Source: Sapria himalayana
Lineage: Eukaryota > Streptophyta > Magnoliopsida > Malpighiales > Rafflesiaceae
DNA length: 64,000 nucleotides
Direction of reading: 5' to 3'
Assembly: GCA_029783825.1 (NCBI GenBank)
Contig: JAREIK010003431.1
Span: forward strand, 661,494-725,493
Shown: piece by piece, positions 23,175 to 33,949 of the stretch
Position numbering within the stretch: position 1 is the stretch's first letter
Layout of the letters: each line of letters starts with the position of its first letter
Position numbers and translations under genes: made by a program
Notes under the pieces: generated by a model
Database searches by the model: none
Told to the model about the DNA's origin: nothing
What the model saw: the letters and a program-made list of their open reading frames with translations, nothing else

Positions 23175-25040
23175 GTGTACACATAGTGGTATAATGTAGG
23201 AGGGTTTGCTCATTCTTGTTGAATGCATATGCTAAATAATAGATTGGTGTATTAAGTATTTAGCATCGTGAAACTCACATGGAATTTATGGCTCTTTATC
23301 TTTGTGCTACATAATTTGTGACATGCAAGGGATTTTTGAGATTGTTTATAAAAATTCCAAACAAAATAAATTACTACACTATATATATATATATATATAG
23401 AGTTTTGTGGACACTCGCAATAGAGTAATAATGAAGTAGAATGCAAAATAAACAATGGAAAAAGGCATGCATATTTTTTTGGTAATGTCAAACTATATAT
23501 CTTGGATCACTTTAGATTTTTTGACTTCATCCCAAATATTGGAGTAATTTGATTGAACATAATTGTGTGGTCAAAATATTTATAACCTAAGTACTAGTCC
23601 AAAAAAACATGATTACCATAACAAAAATTGAATATATATTATTAATATAAATGATCAAAATGGCAAAGGGCATCAAACATAAATTTTAATGATTGAATTG
23701 GAGGATAAAATAGAAACACACAACCACAGTTAGAATCCATTGGAAAATAAATTTTGAAAGTAATTAGGTTTTAAATTTCTATGAATTCAAAAAATATCTA
23801 TATATCTATAAAAAAACTAATTTCAAGGAATAATGTCATAACTCTACAAAACTCGTCTCAAATCTATCTTTGGTAATTTTTAGATGTGAATTTTCAAATC
23901 ACAATAAAAATAATAGTATATTTCCATTTAATCCTATTATCTTTTAAAATAAATAATATTTAAAGTGATCCAAGAAAGAAATTAATAGTTATTAGGATCT
24001 AATCATGTAAACTTATCTATAATATAATTCAAGGTTCAATATCTAAAAAAAATATATTTATTTTCAACCTCTTCCTTCTTCTAGGGAGATAGATGAGAAT
24101 TAGTCACGCATCTATAGACCTTTTTCTCCAAAGGTATAATTATAGGGTAGATGCATGGTCAGACATGATGACCATCATCAAATATTATATTCAATATCTT
24201 ATAATTCTGAAAAATTTATAAACCTATGCGAATCACTAAACAAGACTATAGTCCAACTCAAGTACCCTTGCAAAAAGTTCATATGTAAGGAAATGTAACT
24301 TCCTGCATAGCTTTTACTTGTATCTCTTGGTCATATTCTCATCTTAGATTTTGTGAAAATTTGTAATTCCTAATAAAAGTTTTTTGCAACTTTTAAACTT
24401 AGACTTTCATTACTTCTTTCAATCCACTTATGCTTCTCAAAATCCTCAAAAACAAATTTTAAATTTTTTTTACACAAAAAAGACTTAAAATACACCCAAA
24501 TAAATAAAATTTCTTTTAAAGATCTTTGGCATGTTTATTTTGCTAATTATATGTCATTACTTTTCAAAAGTGAACTAACCATAAAAATCTTTATTGAAAA
24601 AAATATATTCTATTAATACTAATCTATACTGGTTGAGAATGATCATGGTTGGCATATGTCTAACTGCTTTGATACCAAAAATGTAAAATCCAAACATCAA
24701 AATATCCTTTACATGTTTTTATTTTAATTATTTAAAATTTAGGTAAATATTGTTTTTTCTAAACTTTGGAATTCATCATTATTCCTTTTTTTTTAAGATA
24801 GATTTGGAGGTTATGGTTTACATTCACGTGCATTTACTTTTTGTTTTCATTTATATTGCAATAGCCTAAAATAAATGGGTAAGATTTTAACTAGTTCAAA
24901 TGCATCAAATCAACAGAAGATTCTTCCTCATGGAATGTGTATCATAACTATTCACCATCTCTTATGAGTGAGTATGAATTTTTATATCCCACACCATAGA
25001 ATATAGGAAGAAGTGATATAAGATAGGGTTTAATATTAAT
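23175..25040 (-). repeat. LTR/leader tandem array, unit 1 (1,866 bp)
   Basis: The unit starts at GTGTACACATAGTGGTATAATG and ends before the next GTGTATAGATAGTGG. On the minus strand it holds a primer-binding-site-like TTGGTATCAAAGCAG (24664-24679), with LTR-like DNA on its right and leader-like DNA on its left. No protein frame is evident. A (TA)n run occurs at 23380-23399. Confidence 0.75.
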
Positions 25041-26220
25041 GTGTATAGATAGTGGTATAATGTAGGAGGGTTTGCTCATTCTTGTTGAATGCATATGCTA
25101 TACCATAGATTGGGTTATTAGGTAATTAGCATCATGAAACTAGCATGGAATTGATGGTTCTTTATCTTTGTGATACATAATTTGTGACATGCAAGAAATT
25201 TTTGTGATAGTTTATGAAAATTCACAACAACATAAATTAGTATACAACATATATAGAATTTTGTGAACATTCACAGCATAGTAATATTGAAGTAAAATAC
25301 AAAAAAATAATAATAATGGCAAAAGGCATATATAATTTTTTTGGCATAAATTTCAAACTATATATCTTGAATCGCTTTAGATATGTAGTTTGACTTCATC
25401 CTAATATGGGAATTATTTGATTGAACATAATTGTGTTGTCAAAATAATTATAACCTAAGTACTAGTCTAGAAAAACATGATTACCATAACAAACAATAAA
25501 TATATATTATTGGTATAAATGATCAAAATGTCAAAAAGAATTGAACATATATTTTAATGATTAAATTGGAGGATAAAATAGAAATACAAAACCATAGTTA
25601 GAATACATTAGAAAAAATATTTTGATAATAATTAGGTTCTAAAATCTTATGAATTGAACAAATATCTATATATCTATTAAATAAACTAATTTCATGGATT
25701 AATGTCAGAATGCTACTAAACTCATCATAAATTACTCTTTTGTGAATTTTAAATGATAACTTTCAAATCACATTAAGTATAGTAGTAAGTTTCCATTTAA
25801 TCCTATTATCTTTTTAAATAAATAATATCTAAAGTGATCCAGGAAAGTAATTAATAGTTATTAGGATTTAATCACGTAAAATTATCTATCTTATCTTTTT
25901 ATTTTAATTATTTAAAAATTTAAGTAAATATTTTTTTTTTGTAAATTTTGTAATCCATCAATATTCCTTTATTCTAAAGTTAGATTTTGATGCCATGGTT
26001 TACATTCACTTATGTTTACTTTTTTTCCATTTAAATTGTAATAGCCTAGAATAAATGGGTTGGATTTTAACTAATTCAAATGCGTCAAATCAACAAATAA
26101 TTCTTCCTCTTGGAATGTGTATCGCAACTATTCAAAATCACTTATGGGTGAGTATGAATTTTTATTTCCCACAACATAGAAGATGGGAAGAAGTGATATA
26201 AGATAGGGTTTAAGAATAAT
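25041..26220 (-). repeat. LTR/leader tandem array, unit 2 (1,180 bp, internal deletion)
   Basis: It is the same as unit 1 at both ends but lacks about 690 bases, including the primer-binding-site-like motif. The join is at about 25893-25900, where TTATCTATCTTAT runs straight into CTTTTTATTTTAATTATTT. Confidence 0.75.
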
Positions 26221-28104
26221 GTGTATAGATAGTGGTATAATGTAGGAGTGTTTGCTCATTATTGTTGAATGCATATTCTATTTCATATATTGGTATATTA
26301 GGTAATTAGCATCATGAAACTCGCATGGAATTGATGGTTCTTTATCTTTGTGCTAAATAATCTGTGACATGCAAGGGATTTTTATGATAGTTTATGAAAA
26401 TTCCCAACAACATAAATTACTACCCAATATATATTAAGTTTTGTGAATATTCACAACAGAGTAATAATGAATTAGAATGCAAAAAAAAACAATAATGGAA
26501 AAAGGCATATATATATTTTTTAGTATAAATCTCAAACTATATATCTTGGATCACACCAGATATGTAGTTTGACATCATCCCCAATATTAAAGTCATTTGA
26601 TTGAACATAATTGTGTGGTCAAAATATTTATAACCAAAGTACTATTCCAAGAAAAGATGATTACCATAACAAACATCGAATATATATTTTTGGTATAAAT
26701 GATTAAAATGGCAAAGAGCATCGAACATAAATTTTAATGATTAAATTGGAGGATAAATGGGGGTACAAAACCATAGTTAGAATCCATTGGAAAATAGAAA
26801 TACAAACACAAAACCACATCGAACATAAATTTTGAAGTTCGATACTCCATTGAATTGGAGCATCGAAGATCAAAATGGAACACATATCTATGTATCTATA
26901 AAAAAACTAATTTCAAGGATTAATGCCAGAATACTACTAAATTCGACTCAAATCCCTCTTTTAGATTTTTAGATGATAACGTTCAAATCAAAATGAGTAT
27001 AATAGTAAGTTTCCTTTTAATCCTTTTATCTTAAGTATTCTAAGAAGGAAATTAATAGTTAATAGGATTTTCTCATGTAAAATTATATATCTTATAATTC
27101 ATGATTCAATATTAAAAAAAAAATACTTTCAATATCTTCTTTGTTCTAGGAAGATAAAATGAGAATTAGGCATACATCTATAGACCATTATTTTCCAAAG
27201 GTATAAATATAGAGTAGATACAAGGTCAAACATGATTATCATAATAAAATTTTATTTTCAATATCTTATAATTTTGAAAAGTCATAAACCTATGCGAATC
27301 ACTAAATAAGACTATAGCCCAACTCAAGTCCCCTTGCAAAAATTCATAGGTAAGGAAATATAACTTTCTACATAACTTCCACTTGTATTTCTTGGTCGTA
27401 TTCTCATTTTAGATTCTGTGAAAATTTGTAATTCCTCATAAACTTTTATGCAACTTTTAAACTTAGACTTTCATTTCTTCTTTCAATCCACTTATTCTTC
27501 TCAAAATCCTCAAAAAAAATTTTAAAGTTTTATGACACAAAACAAACATAAAATACAACGACAAAAAAATAAAATTTCTCTTTAAGATCTATTGCATCTC
27601 GATTGTGCTAATTATATGTCATTTACTTCTCAAAAGTGAACCAAACATAAAAATCCTTATGAAAAAAAAATATATTCTATAAATACTAATCTATACTGAT
27701 TGAGAATGATCATGGATGGCATGTGTCTACCTGCTTTGATACCAAAAATATTACATCTAAACACCAAAACACCAATTACATATTTTTATTTTAATTATTT
27801 AAAAAGTTAGGTAAATATTTTGTTTTGTAAATTTTGGAATTCATAATTATTCCTTTATTTTAAAGTTAGATTTGGAGGCTATAGTTTACATTCATTTGTG
27901 TTTACTTTTTTTTTTATTTAAATTCTAATAGCCGAAAATAAATGGGTAGGATTTTAACTAATTCAAATACATCAAATCAACAAAAGATTCTCCCTCTTGG
28001 AATGTGTATCACAACTATTCAACATCACTTATGGGTGAGTATGAATTTTTATTTCCTGCTCCATAGAATAAAGGAAGAAGTGATGAAAGTTAGGGTTTAA
28101 TAAT
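26221..28104 (-). repeat. LTR/leader tandem array, unit 3 (1,884 bp)
   Basis: This is a full-length unit with the same order of blocks as unit 1, including CTGCTTTGATACCAAAAAT at 27731-27749. A local rearrangement near 26760-26880 repeats the 'AAATAGAAACACAAAACCA...GAACATAAATTTT' block. Confidence 0.75.
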
Positions 28105-28377
28105 GTGTATAGATAGTTGTATAGTTTAGAAGGGTTTGCTCATTCTTGTTGAATGCATATGTTATCCCATAGATTGGTATATTAGGTAACTAGCATCATG
28201 AAACTCGCTTGGAATTGATGGTTATTTATCTTGTACTACATAATTTGTGATATGCAAGGGATTTTTGTGATATTTATGAAAATTCCCAACAACATAAATT
28301 ACTACATAGTAGAGTTTTGTGAACATTCACAACATAGTAAAAATGAAGTAGAATGCAAAAAAAATGGCAACAGACAC

Positions 28378-28427
<50 letters not shown>

Positions 28428-29577
28428 GACAAACTATATATCTTGGAACACTTTAGATATGTAGTTTGACATCATCCCCAATATTGGAGTCATTTGATGG
28501 AACATAATTGTGCATTCAAAATATTTATAACCTTAGTACTAGTCTGGAAAACATGATTACCATAACAAACATTGAATATATATTATCGGTATAAATGATA
28601 AAAATGGCAAGAGCATCGAACTTAAATTTTAATGATTGAATTGGAGGATAAAATAGAAACACAAAACCACAGTTAGAATCCATTTGAAAATAGATTTTGA
28701 TAGTAATTCAGTTCTAAACTCCTTTGAATTGAACAAATATCTACATATCTATATATCTATAAAAAATTGATTTCAAGGGATTAACACCAGAATACTATAA
28801 AACTCATCTCAAATCTTTCTTTGGTGATTTTTAGATGATAACTTTAAAATCAAAATGAGTATAGTAGTTAGTTTCTATTTAATCCTATTATCTTTTTAAA
28901 TAAATTATATCTAAAGTGATCCAAGAAAGAAATTAACAGTTATTAGGATTTAATCATGTAAAATTAGCTACCTTATAATTCAGTATATAATATCTAAAAA
29001 TAATATTATTTTATAAATCTTTGTTCTTCTAGGAAGATAAAAAAGAATTATTCATGCATCTATGGACCATTATTTTTCAAAGGTATAATTATATGGTAGA
29101 TGCATGGTCAAACATGATTACCATAATAAAATATTTTTTTCAATATCTTATATTTCTGAAAATTCATAAACCTATGTGAATCACTAAACATGACTATAGC
29201 AGATAGACGGACTCAAGTCCCCTTGAGAAAATTCATAGGTAATGAAATGTAACTTCCTACGTAGCATCAACTTGTATTTCTTGGTCATATTCTTTTAATC
29301 CTTAAAACAAATTTAAAAGGTTTGTTACACAAAACAAACTTAAAATACAACAACAAAAATATAACATTTCTCTTTAAGATCTATTGCATGTTGATTGTGC
29401 TAATTATATGTCATTACTTCTCAAAAGTGAACCTACCATAAAAATCATTGTGAAAAAATATATATTCTATAAATACTAATTTATACCGATTGAGAATGAT
29501 TGTGGTTGGCATATTTCTAACTATTTTGATACCAAAAAATATAACATCACAACTCTAAAATATCCTTTACATATCAT
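28105..29577 (-). repeat. LTR/leader tandem array, unit 4 (about 1,470 bp, truncated)
   Basis: It follows unit 3 directly and ends just after its primer-binding-site-like motif (about 29527-29540) and the AAAATATCCTTTACAT block. It lacks the final 330 or so bases of the full unit. A (TA)n(TG)n microsatellite interrupts it at 28378-28423. Confidence 0.75.
28378..28423. repeat. (TA)n(TG)n compound microsatellite
   Basis: About nine TA units pass directly into about 13 TG units. The other array units have only a short TA stretch or none at this point, so it expanded after the array formed. Confidence 0.9.
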
Positions 29578-31116
29578 TGTCACAAACATCATTATCACTT
29601 GTTTTTTTATAATTGTGATTAGTTTCAGCTATAACTAGCAATTTGATTTTATTAGTGCTAGCCCAACTGGTTCGAGAAAGGGGGTGGGACAACCCAACAT
29701 AAGATATATACACAAAAAAATACTATTTTTAGTACATACAAGTTTTTTTCTAGACCATAATTTTTTGTTATTTAAAAAAAATATTTGTATTCTATTAATA
29801 AGAATTGTATAATCATTATGTTGTAAATGATGAAAAAAATATTATCTAGAACAACCTTATGCTATGATTAGTCCACTAGGTATATAATTTGTCACAAATA
29901 ATAAAATAAAAAAAACATTATTAACTTGAATAGGAAAAAAATTATATTTTTAAAATTTAAATATCACTTGTGTCGTTGAATGCAAAATTTAAATCGCCCA
30001 TTCTAGAGTCAACATAATATTTGATCATATACTTTCTTTTCATCACTGATTGCATGATGAAATTGATTTTTTATATGCTTCTAATCTTTAAGACATTCAA
30101 ATATCTACTTCAGGTTACTCAACAGTGATACTATTTGTTCATCCTTGATTTTTTTTCAATATTTAATGTTACATCCAAAAAGATGTCATGCATGATAATG
30201 ATCCCAAGATTGGACTATTGCATTGTCTGTAGTGATCTACTGACCTTTAGCAAGTTTTCAATGGTCTGATGATTATTTTCAAAATCATCAACTCAACCCT
30301 TTTTTTAGGAAAATGGATTGAATAATGTGGTTGTTCAGCTCACCTTGTCATTCAACTTGGATATTTTTTTCATCAAACTTGGGCCAAACCATTGTACCAT
30401 GCTAGGCTAGTGAGTTACCTAGCATTGTATTCCTTGTCCAGCAAAGCATTGCAACCAGATTAATCTTGTGCTAGGGCAATTTTTTCAAATTTTGACTCCC
30501 CTTTGAATCATGAGAACAATAATATATTGCTTTATTTTCTTTTTTTTTTAGCTTCTTCAATTGTATTTTTTTTTGATAGAGCTTATTCTTCACATATGTT
30601 TGCAAAGTGTTCAAGGTACATTCAAATGAATACATCCAACAATTTACTATATAATCACTATTACAAAAATGTATTAGTCCAACTAATGACTTCTTGGGGA
30701 AACACTACTAGGCTATCATATTTTGAATGAATGCGTGCAAACAAACATGTTACAACATGCAAAGCAAAATTATATTTCTTGTTTGTTAAGTTTCCTAAAC
30801 ATTCACATAAAAAATAAATTAAAAAAAAAAGTTAATTATTCAATAAAATTTTCTAAAATTTATTTTTTTTGAATATGAACAATTAAGTCATCATAACATG
30901 AAAATTATGTGATTTCAAACTAGAAATTCTATCATACATCATAGTTATAATTTTTTTAATATATGAAACAAGTTCAATGTGATATTTGATATTTTTTGAA
31001 AACACACATAAATGTCGTTGGTTGTTTGTATCATGAAAATTAAGTCACGCATTTTAAGTGTATGTTCGACACTCAAAGTACCAAGTTTATTTGGTTATTT
31101 TTAGTCTTTTTCACGA
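29578..31116. other. AT-rich region without recognised gene
   Basis: The stretch contains several long T and A runs. Region 30020-30480 is somewhat less AT-biased and may be decayed coding DNA, but neither strand gave a motif that I recognise. It ends at the left LTR of gypsy element 2. Confidence 0.5.
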
Positions 31117-31605
31117 TGTATTATTATTGGTTAAGAAGTATTCGAAAAGTTCGTTGGTGAGGATATCTTATCAATAAGGATCCATAATGATATGATTCAT
31201 ATAAGTAGTATATAGGACTTCCATCTTAATAATGATCTTAGAAAGATTATAGTAGCAGTTTAGTTAATCAATAATGAGACGACTCAATTCTAGTAAATAA
31301 GATAATATGAATTGTGGTACCCATTCTTGGATATTTAATTTATTCATTTAATTTATGTGATATATGTCAAAATAGCTTAAATTATATCGGGTTTGGATAC
31401 AGAATGAAGGTTGGGTTGTTGTGTAATGACTTTTTACCCTAATGATATACAAGGTAGTTATTGTCATTGAGCCTATCACAAATAGCGGTCCTACAATAGT
31501 TTCAATCTTGGTACATCACCATCAAGAAAATAAATTATCTCTATGTTGGAGTCATTTTCAATCGCATATCTTTTAGTAAACTTATCAATAATTATTAATG
31601 GTTAC

Positions 31606-31622
31606 TTCATATATACACACTT
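31606..31622. repeat. Target-site duplication, left copy (LINE-1)
   Basis: TTCATATATACACACTT occurs here and, identically, at 39854-39870. A 17-bp perfect repeat is typical of LINE target-primed integration. Confidence 0.9.
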
Positions 31623-32771
31623 TTTTATAAGTAATAAAAATCACTATCAAAAATTTTGTACATGCTACAAGAGATTCAAAACACTATATTCTTTACTAAA
31701 TACCATGTAAATTTTCATTTTAATTTTCCTAGCTAAACTTCATGCTTCTTGAGCTTTGCCTTCAAAGAGTCCTCAATTTCTCTCCCGCCAAATATAATGT
31801 ACAATAACTCCAAAAATTGCTTTAAACACGATGTTCCTTAGTCTATCCTTCGCGTGATTAGCCTTCATGTCATTGAACATTTTGTCTAACGATACAGCAT
31901 TACTTTTAACCCCAATCCATCTTTTAAGTTCATTCCATATGACATTTGAGTATTTGCATATAAAAAATATGTGATCCAGAGATTCTGCATGATTGCAAAA
32001 TTCATAGCTTGTGCTTAGAGGCATTGAAAATGCTTAATCCTTTGTTCTAAGTCTTTTATACTTAGCTATCCAAAGGTATATTGCATGCCTGGTTACATGA
32101 TGCTTTATCCATATAATTCTTGTCCACTATTTCTTTTTTAAATTACATGTTCCTATTAAATGGTTGTATGCTTCAAAAATTACTCTCTTATTTTCACCCT
32201 AACTATCTGGCAACCTTTTTGCTTGATCCATTGAACTTGCTTTCTCGATAAAGATATCCCTAATCGAAATTATGGCTTTCCAATAAAGAAGATTTTTCTT
32301 GTGTATCTAGTAGTCCTAGATATCCATGGAGTTAAGGTTGAAATGATGGATCCACTTAATCCAAATTGTGTCCTCCTATTTATCTTCCAAAGAGTTTTAA
32401 GAAAAAAAACTTTATTTCATGTAAAAATATTAAGGATACTGAGACCTCTAATAAAGGTCGGCATGCATACTTTGGCCCAAGAGATTTTAGGCCTATATCT
32501 TTCGGTTTTAAGACCTCCCCATAATAATCTTCTATAATCATTATCAATCACATTTATGATATAGTTTGGTAGAAAAAAAACCAAGAACCAATCCGATACA
32601 ATAACATGTATGATGGTGCGAAGAAGCTCAAATCTTCCAACTATTGAAAGAATTTTACCAGCCCATTGATTATGGCCGAAGTAATTTTATTCAATAGTAT
32701 AAAGAATTGGGAGGTTAATAGGCATTTTGAGGATAAGGGAACACCAAGGAAAACAAAAGGGTGAATATGCT

Positions 32772-32780
32772 CTTTATATC
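32772..32780. repeat. Target-site duplication of the MULE, left
   Basis: CTTTATATC, repeated exactly at 33941-33949. Nine bases is the standard Mutator-family duplication. Confidence 0.9.
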
Positions 32781-32982
32781 GAGTTTTGCACAAAAATAAT
32801 GTGATAGAAATAAAAAATCTAAAATATAATGTGTTTCAAAAATATGCCCAAACTAGTATGTCTGGGAACGTGGAAATGGCCGTCATTGTGAACGGTGGCC
32901 AATGCCATGTTGTTGATTTTTTAAAATCATAGGTATATTGTGAATGCAGGCTATTGAAAATATTATAAAAATCCTATTACAC

Positions 32983-33095
32983 CCCACGCCCCGCGCTCCT
33001 TGCCCCACGCCCCTCGCCCAACACCCCTCGCCCAACACCCCTTGCCCCACACCCCTACCCCTCACCCACGCCCCTTGCCCCTCGCCCCTCGCTCC
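32983..33095 (-). repeat. C-rich tandem block, G-quadruplex-prone on minus strand
   Basis: Repeats of CGCCC(C)TCGCCCAACACCC with many CCCC runs spaced by 3-7 bases. On the minus strand these are GGGG runs with short loops. The block lies just inside the left TIR of the MULE. Confidence 0.8.
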
Positions 33096-33204
33096 TTCGT
33101 GGAGCTCCGTCGAGCTCCACATAGAGCTTTAGTGAGCTCCACTTCGAGCTCATTGAAGCTCGATAGAGCTCCACAAAGGAAATTATTGGAGCTCGATAGA
33201 GCTC

Positions 33205-33530
33205 CTTCTTGGAACTCGAGGAGCTCCATCGAGCTTCTTCTTGGAGCTAGAGGAGCTCCGTTGAGCTTCTTCATGGAGCTTGAGGAGCTCCGTCGAGCTT
33301 CTTCGTGGAGCTCGAGGAGCTCCGTCGAGCTTCTTCGTGGAGCTCGAGGAGCTACGTCGAGCTTCTTCGTGGAGCTCGAGGAGCTACGTCGAGCTTCTTC
33401 GTGGAGCTCGAGGAGCTACGTCGAGCTTCTTCGTGGAGCTACGTCGAGCTTCTTCGTGGAGCTCGAGGAGCTCCGTCGAGCATCTTCGTGGAGCTCGAGG
33501 AGCTCCATCGAGCTTTACATCAAGCTCCAC
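33205..33530. repeat. 32-bp GC-rich tandem repeat inside the MULE
   Basis: About ten units of GAGCTTCTTCGTGGAGCTCG + AGGAGCTACGTC run head to tail, one of them shortened. Each unit contains GAGCTCGAGGAGCTC, a near-palindrome. Because 32 is not a multiple of 3, all three frames cycle through the same 32-residue pattern. Related, more irregular GAGCTC-rich DNA extends to 33100 and 33715. Confidence 0.9.
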
Positions 33531-33940
33531 TTCGAGCTCGATGGAACTCCATGAAGGAGCTCACTAGAGTTCCATCGTGGAGCTCGACGGAGCTCCTCAA
33601 GGTCCACGTCGAGCTCCAGGGAGCTCGAAGTGGCGACATGGAGCTTTAGTGAGCTCCTTCGTGGAGCTCCATCGAGCTCCACTTCGAGTTCGCTGGAGCT
33701 ACACGAAGGAGCGAGGGGCAAAGGGTGAAGGGCATAATAGGATCCCTACAATATTTTCAAATGCTAGCATTCACAACACTGGTCTATGATTTTAAAAAAT
33801 CAATAGCGTGGCAATGGCTGCCATTTACAACGACGACCATTGCTACGTTGTTTCCAGACGCACTAGTTTAGGCATATTTTTGAAACACGTATTATATTTT
33901 AGATTTTTTATTTCAAACACATTATTTCCGTACAAAACTC

Positions 33941-33949
33941 CTTTATATC
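33941..33949. repeat. Target-site duplication of the MULE, right
   Basis: CTTTATATC, identical to 32772-32780. Confidence 0.9.

Larger units (their letters stand above)
32781..33940. mobile_element. Non-autonomous long-TIR Mutator-like element (MULE), 1,160 bp
   Basis: Terminal inverted repeats of about 200 bp (32781-32981 and 33735-33940) start GAGTTTTG(C/T)AC at both ends and are flanked by a perfect 9-bp duplication. Removing the element and one duplication restores the LINE reading frame through ...IKEHIHPFVF, so the insertion is real and later than the LINE. The interior (32985-33730) is GC-rich tandem DNA and encodes no transposase. The arms differ by substitutions and small indels, so the element is not brand new. 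Confidence 0.9.

Noticed and set aside
29655..29700. GGTTCGAGA near 29670 looks like a tRNA or SINE B box
   Set aside because: No A box lies at the right distance and no cloverleaf could be drawn; the surroundings are ordinary AT-rich DNA.
33205..33530. CRISPR-like regular repeats of 32 bp
   Set aside because: The units are contiguous with no unique spacers, no cas genes are present, and the array sits in a plant MULE.
33000..33649. Several overlapping long open frames (up to 184 codons) on both strands
   Set aside because: They come from the 32-bp GAGCTC repeat and the C-rich block, which lack stop codons in any frame. The translations are the same repeated pattern in shifted frames.
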